Source: Rhizomys pruinosus (taxonomy: Eukaryota > Chordata > Mammalia > Rodentia > Spalacidae). Taken from it: 64,000 nucleotides of DNA. Where the stretch lies: NCBI GenBank assembly GCA_009823505.1, contig VZQC01011003.1, positions 2,223,263 to 2,287,262 on the forward strand, given 5' to 3'. This document shows, in pieces, positions 1 to 9,506 of the stretch; the stretch's first letter is position 1, and each line of letters begins with the position of its first letter. The position numbers and the translations under genes were made by a program. The notes under the pieces are model-generated. The model had not been told where the DNA came from. It worked only from the letters and a program-made list of their open reading frames with translations, and made no database searches.

Positions 1-53
1 GCTACAGGGAGACCCTGCCTCGAAAAAACAAAAAAAAAAAAAAAAAAAAAAAA
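1..53 (+). mobile_element. B1 SINE, 3' end only (cut by window edge)
   Basis: The window opens in the last ~25 bp of a B1 (7SL RNA-derived SINE), the 'gggagaccctg..tctcgaaaa' tail, followed by a poly-A run. The rest lies upstream of the window. Confidence 0.85.
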
Positions 54-161
54 GAGCTCGGAGTTGACTGAGAAAGCAGGCCTTTTCGAGATGAAGAGGA
101 ATGGAATGAGGAAAGTCACCGGGCATCTTTCTTTCTATATACTCCTTTAAGAGTGTTGGGA

Positions 162-383
162 GGCTGGGAAGATAGCTCAGTTAGTAAAGTGCTTGCCACA
201 CAAGCATGAGAATCTGAGTTCAATCCCCAGAACCCACATAAAAAATCCTGGGTATGGTGGCCTGAGCTTCTGAGCACAGACAGGCAGACAGGGCAGGATC
301 CCTGGGGCTCATTGGGCAGCCAGCCTAGTGAAGTGCTCCTCTGAGGAGGGGTGACACGCCTGGGTGTCCCCTGGGCTCCACAC

Positions 384-424
<41 letters not shown>

Positions 425-440
425 ACACACCACACACACA
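162..440 (+). mobile_element. B4-like SINE (tRNA/ID-type head plus B1-type body) with (CA)n tail
   Basis: It starts with a tRNA-like head (ggctgggaagatagctcag; A-box region, then a 'gagttcaatcccc' B-box). The head runs at 'cccacataaaa' into a decayed B1-type body (tatggtggcctgagc...ggatccctggggctc). The 3' end is a CA microsatellite (about 388-440). This is the known B4 dimer layout, useful as a contrast to the different chimeric SINEs at 35, 40, 47, 58 and 62 kb. Confidence 0.7.
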
Positions 441-1639
441 GACTTTGGGACAAATGGAAAAGAGAGTGCTGTGAGGAACAGTTCAGGCTTGACGATGCAT
501 CTAGAGAAGAGAAGGCCGTTTCAGGATCTTTCATTCCACATTTCAGACCTCAGCTCACATTTTCCAAAATAAAGTTCACCTCTAGTTAGAACTCAAGCTT
601 GAAGACTCTCTGTACCAGAACTATTATTTATTATTTTTTAAACCACAAAACAGATGAATGATCATTCTACCTAAGGAGAAGGAAGCTGAAATGCTGGGTT
701 GGTTTTTGGTGTTGATTAGTTATGCAAATTGATTTCTTTTAATGTCACTCTGCTTCTGAAACAAGAAAACAACCCAGTGAGAAATATTTTCAAAACCACA
801 AGTTGAAATCCCAAGACAAAGGTAACCGAAGGGATGTCTGTATTTATTACCGTCTCCCCGAGGTCTGTTGGTTATACTGCCCTGACCCTTGCATTTAATT
901 TGAACAAGGTCATTTGCTTGCTTTGTGTTCTTCATAAACATGTGGATGTTTTCTGGCTTCCCTAAGAGTTTTCGTTTCTGTCTCCACCCCACTTGAAATA
1001 ACCTGTTAAATCACTGCGTTTTCTATTTAGAAATCCTTTCTTTGAGCATTCTTTCTTGTCCCCATTTTGGGGAGGGGGAGTAAAATCTGGTTGGGTGTTT
1101 ACTAATCAGGGAATTTCCTCTCCTCAAATCTTCCCCCCATACTTTGCCAGGGGGAAGGTCAAAGCTGCTGCTCGGAAGAAATGACAGAGTGGATGTCTCT
1201 GAATCAAGGACTCAGTAACTAAGTCCACAGTTAGTATAATATTTTTCTAGAACTGCTGTCAAAAGCCATGTAAAGCCATTATTAGAGTTCCCCCAAAAGG
1301 AACAAAATGGCTAATAAGTATGGAAAAATTCAGTTCTACCCTAAAGAAGAGTGGAGTAATAGAGCAGTGACTTCTTTTATTTTAACTCACAATTTAGGGG
1401 TTTGGGTTGTTTGTGCTTGTTTTTAATCAACAGAGGTTCCAATCATGAAATGATGCTGTGACCAGCAGTATAAGTTGTTAAAGTCTTCATGAAAATTGAT
1501 ACGTGATGTTTGTCATTCCCCGTGGCCCAGGAACTCAATTTCTTAGATTTTTCTCTTTAAAAAAAGCGGAAACAAAATGCACAAAACTTCAATAAAAAAT
1601 TGCCTTAAAGAAAAAAAAAAAAAAAGCAGAAACAAGCAA
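441..1639. other. Single-copy-looking DNA, no recognised gene
   Basis: AT-rich sequence without a repeat I recognise and without a long open frame with protein-like composition. A short A-run precedes the B1 at 1640. Confidence 0.5.
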
Positions 1640-1793
1640 GCAGGGTGTGGTGGCACATGCCTTTAATCCCAGCACTTGGGAGGCAGAGGCAGGTAGATCT
1701 CTGAGTTCAAGGCCAGCCTGGTCTACATAGTGAGTTCCAGGACAGCTGGGGCTACAGGGAGACCCTGTCTCAAAAAGATAAAAAAAAAAAAAA
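1640..1793 (+). mobile_element. B1 SINE, near full length
   Basis: Complete B1 structure: gcagggtgtggtggcacatg start, 'aatcccagcacttgggaggc' region, 'gttcaaggccagcctggtct' B-box region, 'gacagctggggctacaggga' and poly-A tail. Confidence 0.93.
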
Positions 1794-3450
1794 CCACAGA
1801 AAAATCCTTTACACAAAGATATTACTTTTATTACTTTTCATAATTTATAAGAATGATTTTATTCTATTAATTCATTAGGCTAAAAAAACCTACCTTCATA
1901 GGTTAGAATGTTTTATCTTTTCACAACTATATTTATAGATGGAAGTAAAAGAAATCATTGTGATATTAGTGGAAAAAAGATAATAAAATATATAAAAACA
2001 TATAAAGTACAGGTATATATCACACAGACAGTCAGACAGACACACACACACACACACCCTTTCACTGTAAAATGGCTGCATGGCCTCCAAGGTTTGGAGT
2101 CTGGTTATAAGGTCAGCTTATAGCAGTCAGCTCTGCTATCAGTGGACTGTCATCACCTAAGTTGTTACTGTTGGAAGGTGACTGAAGCTCTAAGATGGTG
2201 CCATTGACACCACTGGATCAGCAGAACCTGTCACAGGCTGAGTGAGGTTCCTGTGACTTAGGAGGGGTGTGTTCTTCAAGAGCTGTAAGGGAAACTGACT
2301 AGGGAGGGGAAGGAGTGAGCTAGCATAGCTTTCTGATGAGACTAGTCCAAGGCGGATTTCTTGGGGGGGGGGGTGCCCTGGCTCCACCGTTGGTGTTCGG
2401 TAGATGGTCCCTTAGTAGAGCAGCTCTGGAAGTGTGCTGGGGGACTCTGTGAGCCCTTAAAAATCAACTCTCTCAGCAGGTGGCCCTGGGTTCCAAGCAA
2501 AGGGGATGTGGGCTGGCCCTATCTGCTAAACCTCTGAGGGCCAATGTGCCGGCAAATGAAGCCCATGCCGGGCCTCACAGGAGGCCGGTCAGCAATAGCA
2601 GCAGTTTTTACTGTTAACTGTGTAGAGTTTTAAAGTTCGTAGCTAGTTTTTTTATACATCTATAAATCTCTCTGAGGGAGCGTGAATAGCTGCAGCCTCT
2701 CTACCCTTCCATGGAACACAGCAGCTCTGATTAAATGGTCCCCTCCCACACAGGTACCACTGAGTGTTTCCAGACACTCTGGGTACCTGGCTCTTTTCTA
2801 CTTGCAGGTGTGTGCAGAAAAGCCAAATGTTGGGAGACTCAAGCTTAGTTAGAAAGAGGCCTGGATCAGGACTGAGGTCATGACCTTGAGCCCTTACCTG
2901 TGACTGAGAATCTTTGGGGGAGTGTATTCAAAATTCTATAATAAGAAGAAACAGGAGGAGGGGGAGAAAAGGGAGAAGAGGAGCTTTCTTGGGTAAGGTT
3001 CCTAATTTTTGTCTGATTCTTTGCGCAGAAAGTGAACCAAGAAAGCAGACTTCAAGCTTCGTTCCTCATCAACACTGATGGTGTGAGGAGAGGGTGGGCC
3101 GGAAGAGGAAATGAAGCCTCCTTCCACTTTTTAGTTCAGGTTTTAGGACCACAACTAATTTGAGCTAGGATTCCTTGGTCTCTTCTTCCCCCACCTGCCA
3201 TTCAGATTTAAGATAGTCGGCTCCTGGGCCCTGACACTTTCACAGTCGTACCTTCTCGTCCTCCCCGCTGCCCAGTGGGGTGTCATCTTTGCTTTGCTGA
3301 GGAAATCCACGTGGATGAGTGACTCATTCAAAATCCAACGGGCCCCCTAGTGGTGTGGAGACAGATGGCCCAGACATGCTGGGGAACCAAAGGCTTTCCA
3401 GTAGTCAGGGGATATTTCTTGAAGTATTTTTATTATAACGATCTTCCATT
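1794..3450. other. Single-copy-looking DNA with minor simple repeats
   Basis: No gene recognised. It holds a short (CA)n at about 2038-2057, a G-run at about 2364-2373 and a purine-rich patch at about 2941-2990. Confidence 0.5.
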
Positions 3451-3454
3451 GATT

Positions 3455-3550
3455 ACACCTGTAATCTTATTCAGGAAACTAAAGCACAAGGATAACAGAT
3501 GTGAGTCCATCTTGGGCTACATAGCAAGACCCTGTCACAAGCACACAAAA
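3455..3550 (+). mobile_element. Old, decayed B1-related fragment
   Basis: Retains 'cacctgtaatcttattcagg' and 'gggctacatagcaagaccct' landmarks of a 7SL-derived SINE, with heavy divergence between them. Confidence 0.5.
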
Positions 3551-3680
3551 AAATTGACAATAGTGAACATAGAAAAAAATAAAGCCTGTATACTGATGTT
3601 ATGCATCTATGGTAGGAATGGACATTGCTGCAACTGCCATGGGAATGGTCTGGCAGTTACTCAGAACGTTCAAAATCGAG

Positions 3681-4328
3681 CTACCATGTGACCCGGCAAA
3701 CCCACTTCTGCCACGTGACCCGGCCAACCCACTTCTGCCACGTGACCCGGCAAACCCACTTCTGCCACATGACCTGGCAAACCCACTTCTGCCACGTGAC
3801 CCGGCAAACCCACTTCTACCACGTGACCCAGCCAACCCACTTCTACCACGTGACCCAGCAAACCCACTTGTACCACGTGACCCAGCAAGCCCACTTCTGC
3901 CACGTGACCCGGCCAACCCACTTCTGCCACGTGACCCGGCAAACCCACTTCTGCCACGTGACCCGGCAAACCCACTTCTGCCACATGACCTGGCAAACCC
4001 ACTTCTGCCACGTGACCCGGCAAACCCACTTCTACCACGTGACCCAGCCAACCCACTTCTACCACGTGACCCGGCAAACCCACTTCTACCACGTGACCCA
4101 GCAAGCCCACTTCTGCCACGTGACCCGGCCAACCCACTTCTGCCACGTGACCCGGCCAACCCACTTCTGCCTCGTGACCCGGCCAGCCCACTTTTGCCAC
4201 GTGATCCGGCCAGCCCACTTCTGCCACGTGACCCGGCAAGCCCACTTCTGCCACGTGACCTGGCAAGCCCACTTCTGCCACGTGACCCGGCAAACCCACT
4301 TCTGCCACGTGACCTGGCAAACCCACTT
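3681..4328 (+). repeat. 27-bp minisatellite, 24 units without indels, E-box rich
   Basis: Twenty-four consecutive 27-bp units of consensus ctgccacgtgacccggcaaa + cccactt. The 24 unit starts are spaced exactly 27 bp (3681, 3708 ... 4302), so no unit has gained or lost a base. Units vary at a few sites only (ctg/cta, ccgg/ccag/ctgg, caaac/ccaac/caagc). Twenty units hold the palindrome CACGTG. Units 4 and 12 have CACATG, unit 1 has the ancestral-looking CATGTG, and unit 19 has CTCGTG. Units 3-9 and 11-17 share the same order of variants, a 216-bp (8-unit) higher-order repeat. Because 27 is a multiple of 3, several frames on both strands stay open through the array. I regard these frames as by-products, not genes. 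Confidence 0.97.
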
Positions 4329-4367
4329 CTAGGCATACATATCAAGAGGAAAAGGAATTCACATCTT

Positions 4368-4603
4368 TAAAGATGTGAAATATAGTGTATTTATTATTTC
4401 AAATTTTATGTGTATGAGTGAATTGCCTACATGTATGTGCGTGCACCCACCTTGAACAATGCCCACCACAAAGGTCAGAAAAGAATCCCTGGAGCTGGAG
4501 TTACAGATGGTTGTTAGCTGCCATGTGGGTGCTCAGAACTCAACCTAGGTCCTCTGCAAGAGCCGCCAGAGCTCTTAACCACTGAGCTATCTCTCCAGCT
4601 CTC
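4368..4603 (-). mobile_element. B3-type SINE inserted in the L1 remnant
   Basis: Reverse-strand B3: ends with 'ctgagctatctctccagct' (complement of the tRNA-like 5' head) and carries 'ctggagctggagttacagatgg'. Flanked by 13-bp target-site duplications gaattcacatctt at 4355-4367 and 4604-4616. Confidence 0.9.
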
Positions 4604-4680
4604 GAATTCACATCTTGAAGAGATACTACTCTCCTGTGATTCTTACAATGTTACCCACAATAACTAAACCACAGTGCTCA

Positions 4681-4900
4681 TGGTGCTTCCAGATCCAGTA
4701 GAAAGAGGCCGGCCACCACACTTTTCTTCTTTTTCTGACATCTGCATGGGGAAGTTCTTGGAGTTAAGTCCAAGGAAAGGAACCAATCAGTTAGATATTG
4801 ACAGCTGCTTCCAACCTTGAAGAACACCACCCACGATGCCTTAGAGGCTAACCTGGCCCCAAAGCAGGCCTTCATTTCCAGACTAGGAATCAAGCATGAG
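4681..4900. other. Single-copy-looking DNA
   Basis: No repeat or gene recognised. Confidence 0.4.
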
Positions 4901-5125
4901 GGGGCTGGAGAGATGGCTCAGTGGTTAAGAGCACTGGTTGCTCTTGCAGAGAACCTGGGTTTAGTTACCAGCACCCACATGACAACTAACAGCCATCCAA
5001 TTCCAGGGGATCTGATGCCCTCTTCTGGCCTCTGTAGGCACTGCACACACAGCTGCACTTGCATACATGCAGGCAAAAGATTCATACACATAAAACAAAA
5101 ATAATTAAATAAAAATATTTTAAAA
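4901..5125 (+). mobile_element. B3 SINE
   Basis: Full element: ggggctggagagatggctca head, 'ggttgctcttgcagagaacc', 'accagcacccacatgacaac', 'ttccaggggatctgatgccc', ending in AT-rich 'acataaaac..' tail. Confidence 0.93.
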
Positions 5126-6014
5126 AGAGTTAAAAAAGTTCAGAGTGAAATGACTTTTTCTTTTTCCATGAAAGTGATATGTGTACTCGCTAAAGAAGAA
5201 AAAATCAGTATAGAAACATAAAGCATTAGATCCCCTACCCCAGACACTTCTAATTCTGGCTCCTTGGTCCATTTTAACCCTGGCTCAGGGTGTCTGGGGT
5301 CACCTCCAGGGGAAGTGGGATGGATCCTTCATGTAGATATGGCAGTCAACTTGTGACTTACCTAACAGGAATTTGGAAACTGATTAAGGAAATGAAAGAT
5401 ACCCAGGTTTATTTCATTATGATCAGATGCCTGAAGATAAATCTAGATCGCCATTATGTGCCCACAAAGGGAACAACTTGGCCCAGACTGTGAGGTATTT
5501 CATTATAATTTGGATGTATGACGGCGTTCAGCATTTTGTCTCATTATACTTTCATTTATTGACAGGCCAACACGACCACGGAGAATGTGAAGTCCCTGCC
5601 AGTCCTTTGCTGACCTCCAGTACTGTTAGAAAACAAATGAAAATTAGCTGTGCAGGAGAAAATGTCAAGATTTGCTTTCATAACTAGCTTTCACGTGATG
5701 GAGAGGAGGAAAGATGAATCCCATTAATCACATAAGCACTTTGGAAGTTTCTCGGCCTTCACAAAGCCTAGACTTGGTCCTGCTGGCAATCCTTCACTCC
5801 CTGGTTAGAGTGAATTTCCCCCTCAACTTTTCTTCTACTGTAGTGCCCTGTTCTCACTTAAACTGTCGTATTCAGATGTGTTCTAAGTACTACTTCATTA
5901 GGCTGGCTAACCCACTGGTCAGCAAGTTCCGTGGAGGACAAAAGAATGCAATAATGGCCCCATTTGTTAATTGCCTGTGTCTACACAGTGAAGTCCTGTG
6001 CTGAAAAAGAAGAA
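5126..6014. other. Single-copy-looking DNA
   Basis: Includes an open frame at 5714-6004 (96 aa) and smaller ones. None resembles a protein I know and none has exon or retrocopy landmarks. Confidence 0.45.
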
Positions 6015-6062
6015 ATAATATCATCAGGTGTCAAGGAAATGAAAATCAAATCCACATCGATT

Positions 6063-6218
6063 ATTTATTTATTTATGTCTTTTTGACACAGGGTCTCCCT
6101 GTAGCCCCAGCTGTCCTGGAACTCACTCTGTAGACCAGGCTGGCTTTGAACTCACAAAGATCCTCCTGCCTCTGCCTCCCAAGTGCTAGGATTAAAGGTG
6201 TGAGTCACCACGCCCAGC
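6063..6218 (-). mobile_element. B1 SINE inserted in L1
   Basis: Reverse-strand B1 ('acagggtctccctgtagccc ... tgcctcccaagtgctaggat'). Imperfect target-site duplication tccacatcgatt / tccacattgatt (about 6051-6062 and 6219-6230) splits the L1 sentence cleanly. Confidence 0.92.
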
Positions 6219-6378
6219 TCCACATTGATTTTATACCATTAGAATGGCTAGACTCAAAATGCCAGACAGATATTAACAAGCATCAAGCTATGGAGAGGGC
6301 AAAACTCCCCTATCTTGCCAATGGGACTGTAAAATTGGGGAGTAGCCGCATTATGCAGGATTCTCTGTGCTGTCATAT

Positions 6379-6379
<1 letters not shown>

Positions 6380-6423
<44 letters not shown>
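6380..6423 (+). repeat. (CA)n microsatellite
   Basis: About 21 uninterrupted CA dinucleotides. Confidence 0.98.
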
Positions 6424-6424
<1 letters not shown>

Positions 6425-6825
6425 TGAAAGGGAATTCGAATTTACTAGAATAGCTGACAGGATATGGGCTGGATCACCCAAAAATGGCTGTCCACACGGT
6501 GGAAAGGGTGAGAACCTGGTAGCACAGTCCACAAAGCTGGATCCCTCAGTAGTTCCAGCGTGGCTCTGTAGGCCTGGAAGATTCCTACAGCATGGACAGT
6601 CTTCAGTTCACATTGGAAAGCTGGAGATGCAGGAACAAGCTCACCAAGGTTGGCTATCCTCAGCAGGGAGAAGAGAAGGCAGGCGCACTTTCCCTCAGAA
6701 CTCTTTGTACCTGGGTGTCACTGGACAATAATGCCCACTTCGGGGAGGGCCTCCCCCCTGTTAACTTCATGAAAATGCCCTCATACACCCACCCAGAGGA
6801 GAGTCTCTTTGTTCATTCCATATCT
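6425..6825. mobile_element. Probable rodent interspersed repeat, family not assigned
   Basis: Resembles a common rodent repeat with 'ggatatgggctggatcaccc', 'aatggctgtccacacggtgg' and 'ggcctggaagattcctacag' landmarks. It interrupts the L1. I cannot name the family with certainty from sequence alone. Confidence 0.4.
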
Positions 6826-6831
6826 TGTCAG

Positions 6832-6980
6832 GCCTGGGAGATACCTCAGCAGTTAAGTGGGTAGTTTATAGCTGCCTATAACTCCAGCTCCAGGAGAATC
6901 CTGGCCACTGGCCTGCTAGGCACCTGCACTCACACACACATGCACGTGTTCACACACATCCAATAAAAAACTTCACAAAA
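6832..6980 (+). mobile_element. Decayed tRNA-derived (B2/B3-type) SINE
   Basis: Head-like 'caggcctgggagatacctca', then 'taactccagctccaggagaa' and an AC-rich 3' portion ending 'caataaaaaac'. Confidence 0.55.
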
Positions 6981-7039
6981 ATTAACCATCACAGCCACTG
7001 TGGAAAACAGTCTAGCAGTGCCTTAAAATATCAAATACA

Positions 7040-7192
7040 AGCCGGGCGTGGTGGCGCACGCCTTTAATCCTAGCACTTGGGAGGCAGAGGCAGGCGGATC
7101 TTTGTGAGTTCAAGGCCAGCCTGGTCTACAGAGTGAGTTCCAGGACAGCTGGGGCCACAGGGAGACCGTCTCGAAAAGGCTAAAAAAGAAAA
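7040..7192 (+). mobile_element. B1 SINE, intact, inserted in L1
   Basis: gccgggcgtggtggcgcacg start retains its CpGs. Target-site duplication atcaaataca at 7030-7039 and 7193-7202. Confidence 0.95.
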
Positions 7193-7310
7193 ATCAAATA
7201 CATACTTATATTTAATGATCCATCAATTCTACTCCCAGGTATATATGCAAGAGAGAGAAATATATGTCGACACAAAAACTTATATATGAATGCTCACAGC
7301 AGAATTTCTT

Positions 7311-7340
7311 TTTTTTTTCTTTTTTTTTTTGGTCTTTTCG
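7311..7340 (-). mobile_element. 30-bp B1 3'-terminal stub with its own target-site duplication
   Basis: A T-run followed by ggtcttttcg, the reverse complement of the B1 3' terminus plus poly-A, flanked by agaatttctt at 7301-7310 and 7341-7350. This looks like an extremely 5'-truncated retroposition event. Confidence 0.65.
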
Positions 7341-7835
7341 AGAATTTCTTAATAGTAAACAGTGGCTGAACACAACTTAAGTATCTAGAAGCTGGTAAAT
7401 GAAGCAATAAAGTGGGTGGTATCTACATAGTGGACTATTACTCGGCTACAAGAAATGTGTACTGACATGCTACCGCATGCACAAACCTTAAAAATATTCT
7501 GTTAAATGAAAAGCGGCTATCGCCAAGAACTACATGCTGTATAATTCTAACCAGAGTCAAAGTCCAGATTAGGGAACACTGGACTAGCAAGTCTACAGAA
7601 ACACAGTTCCCCAGGTTAGCCAATTAGGGGGAAGTGGTGAGTGACAATGAATGGGTGTGGGGTTCCTGTGCGTTCTGAAATTAATCGTAGTGGTGATCAC
7701 ACAACTCTGAATAAATTAGAAACTACTGAACAGTGACCTCGAAGGGGTGGGTGGCATGTGAATTAAACATCGATGAAGCCGTTACTTTAAAAAAAAAACA
7801 ACAAGAGCTCTTTAATAATGAAAGGTATGTTTTCT

Positions 7836-7860
7836 TTTTTTATTTTAATTTTTAAAATAT

Positions 7861-7903
<43 letters not shown>

Positions 7904-8114
7904 TATGAATGTACTGTCTGCATGAAGGTCTGTGCACCCGTGTCGTGCAATGCCGCAGAGGTCAGAAGAGGGTGTCAGATTCCCCTGGATCTGGAGTTCT
8001 TCTGGAATTGGAGTTACAGACGGTTCTCAGCCGCCATGTAGGTGCTGGAGATCCAACCCGGGTCCTCTGCAAGAGCAGTCAGCGCTCTTAACCACTAGGC
8101 CATCTCTCCAGCCC
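7836..8114 (-). mobile_element. Young B3 SINE (internal-duplication subfamily)
   Basis: Reverse-strand full-length B3 with (TTTA)n tail, ending 'aggccatctctccagccc'. It carries the 16-bp internal duplication ('ctggagttcttctggaattg'). Perfect 17-bp target-site duplication tgaaaggtatgttttct at 7819-7835 and 8115-8131. Confidence 0.96.
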
Positions 8115-8131
8115 TGAAAGGTATGTTTTCT

Positions 8132-8535
8132 AAGATACAAAGTTAACAAAAAGAGCAAAGTGAAAGGAAGCATAATTTATGGTATGTGTGGGGGAAGGAG
8201 TCATAAAATGTAAATAAATATGTGCCTGCACCAGCTTATTCTTGCAAAAAAGAAAATCACAAGAAGGATAAACAAGAAACTGATGATAGTGTCCCCTACA
8301 GGAGAGCAGGACTTCTGTGTGTCCCTGAACAAACAGGGCAACCCCCAAATCTTCCTCCCAGGGAGATCACTGGCAACCTCACTTCTGACTGAACTCTTGA
8401 ATGGTTTTTATTTTTGAACCCATGTTAATGTTTTCCTAAATTAAAAAGAAATTGTAAATCAAACACACACAAAAACAACAGAATTGAACTACACATCAAT
8501 ATAATATAAAACCACAGATAAAAATAGCTGTTTTA
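8132..8535. other. Single-copy-looking DNA
   Basis: No gene or repeat recognised. Confidence 0.4.
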
Positions 8536-8536
8536 G

Positions 8537-8770
8537 GGGCTGGAGAGATAGCCTAGCGGTTAAGAGCACCGACTACTCTTTCAGAGGACCCAGGTTCAAT
8601 CCCCAGCACCCACATGGCGGCTAAGAACCTTCTGTAACTCCAATTCCAGGAGAACTCCAGTTCCAGGGGAATCTGAGACCCTCTTCTGACCTCTGCAGCA
8701 TTGCACGACACGGGTGCACAAATCTACATGCAGACAGTACACTCATACATACAAAAGTAAATACAATTAA
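8537..8770 (+). mobile_element. B3 SINE (internal-duplication subfamily)
   Basis: ggggctggagagatagccta head and the duplicated 'ctccaattccaggagaactc' motif. Target-site duplications aaaaatagctgttttag / aaaaatagctggtttag differ by one base. Confidence 0.95.
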
Positions 8771-8787
8771 AAAAATAGCTGGTTTAG

Positions 8788-9492
8788 ATTGTGCATAAGT
8801 TTAAAGAAGAAACTGCAAATAAGTCTTCACCTTAGCTTAGAGTGGTTGCTATAGGCATGTAGAAACTCTGAAAGTATTTTTGTGAACTTTGTAGGATGAA
8901 GCAGCAAATGACTCAACTTGTATTTAAGTTTTAGGAAACGAAGTTTGCTGTTGGAAAAGGAATGCGCAAATATGAAGTGGAGGCTAGAGATGAACACCTC
9001 CACAGCTGAGGACGAAGCATTCCAGAGTCATGATGTCACAGTATGTGCACACAGATTTCCTTCCTGTGCCAGCTGAAAGACTCGAGGCCACCACGGCCCA
9101 TGGCAATAGCAAACTTAGCATCTTGGTCTGGGGAATTCCCTTCCCGCTAACCGGAAACCAAAACTTCTTGGGAAAAATGACCCACTCCAGTACTGGGTCA
9201 GGAAAAATGTACAGGAATGTCTTACATTTCTTGGCCATCAAATTAAATGTCATTAGCAACAGTTGTCAGTATTTTCAAATAGGAATCCGTGAGCCTGCAG
9301 TTATATCATTAACCAATATGTTAGATTAAATAATAGCTAGCTTGCTAGCTAGATATATGAAGGGTGGGTGTTTGATGAGGAAATGTAGGTACATCATCTC
9401 AAAATGACTTTGCACAAAATAGTTTCTCTTCTCTAAAGACTTAGAGAAAGAGAAGGTAGTAGGGAAGCTTTGAGACAGGTACCACTTTAATC
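8788..9492. other. Single-copy-looking DNA
   Basis: Overlapping open frames on both strands (9030-9329 +, 8984-9259 -) are about 90-100 aa and unlike any family I know. I do not call a gene. Confidence 0.45.
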
Positions 9493-9506
9493 AGGTAATG
9501 ACGTTT

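Larger units (their letters stand above)
3625..4680 (+). mobile_element. Old LINE-1 ORF2 3'-end remnant (sense), expanded by a minisatellite and interrupted by a B3 SINE
   Basis: Sequence before the array (tgccatgggaatggtctggc, agttactcagaacgttc) and after it (taggcatacatatcaag, then 4617-4680) follows the conserved end of mammalian L1 ORF2: 'atgg..ctggcagtt.ctcag..', 'ctaccatatgacccagcaattccact', 'ctaggtatata.cc'. The antisense L1 at about 10.1 kb in this window carries the same stretch (ttaccacctgacccagcc, ccattcctaggcatgtgccc). The 'taccatgtgacc..ccacttct' portion has been tandemly amplified (3681-4328). Confidence 0.75.
6015..7790 (+). mobile_element. Old LINE-1 (L1M-like) ORF2 end and 3' UTR, broken by several insertions
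   Basis: Three L1 blocks in order: 'aaggaaatgaaaatcaaatc' / 'ttataccattagaatggct' (6018-6350), 'ccactgtggaaaacagtcta' with 'atcaattctactcccaggta' (6985-7300), and the typical L1 3' end (gatcacacaactctgaataa ... gtgaattaaacatcgatgaa, to 7790). Later insertions are B1 copies at 6063 and 7040, a 30-bp B1 stub at 7311, and a repeat block of about 550 bp at 6425-6980. Confidence 0.75.

Noticed and set aside
116..572. Open frames around the CA repeat near 0.4 kb
   Set aside because: Val-Cys and His-Thr runs come from the microsatellite in a B4-like SINE.
4129..4328. CRISPR-like array of short repeats
   Set aside because: Units are contiguous without unique spacers; this is a rodent minisatellite.
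3599..4370. Four long overlapping open frames as protein-coding genes
   Set aside because: All derive from the indel-free 27-bp repeat; both strands are open, composition is purely repetitive, and the region is an L1 remnant.
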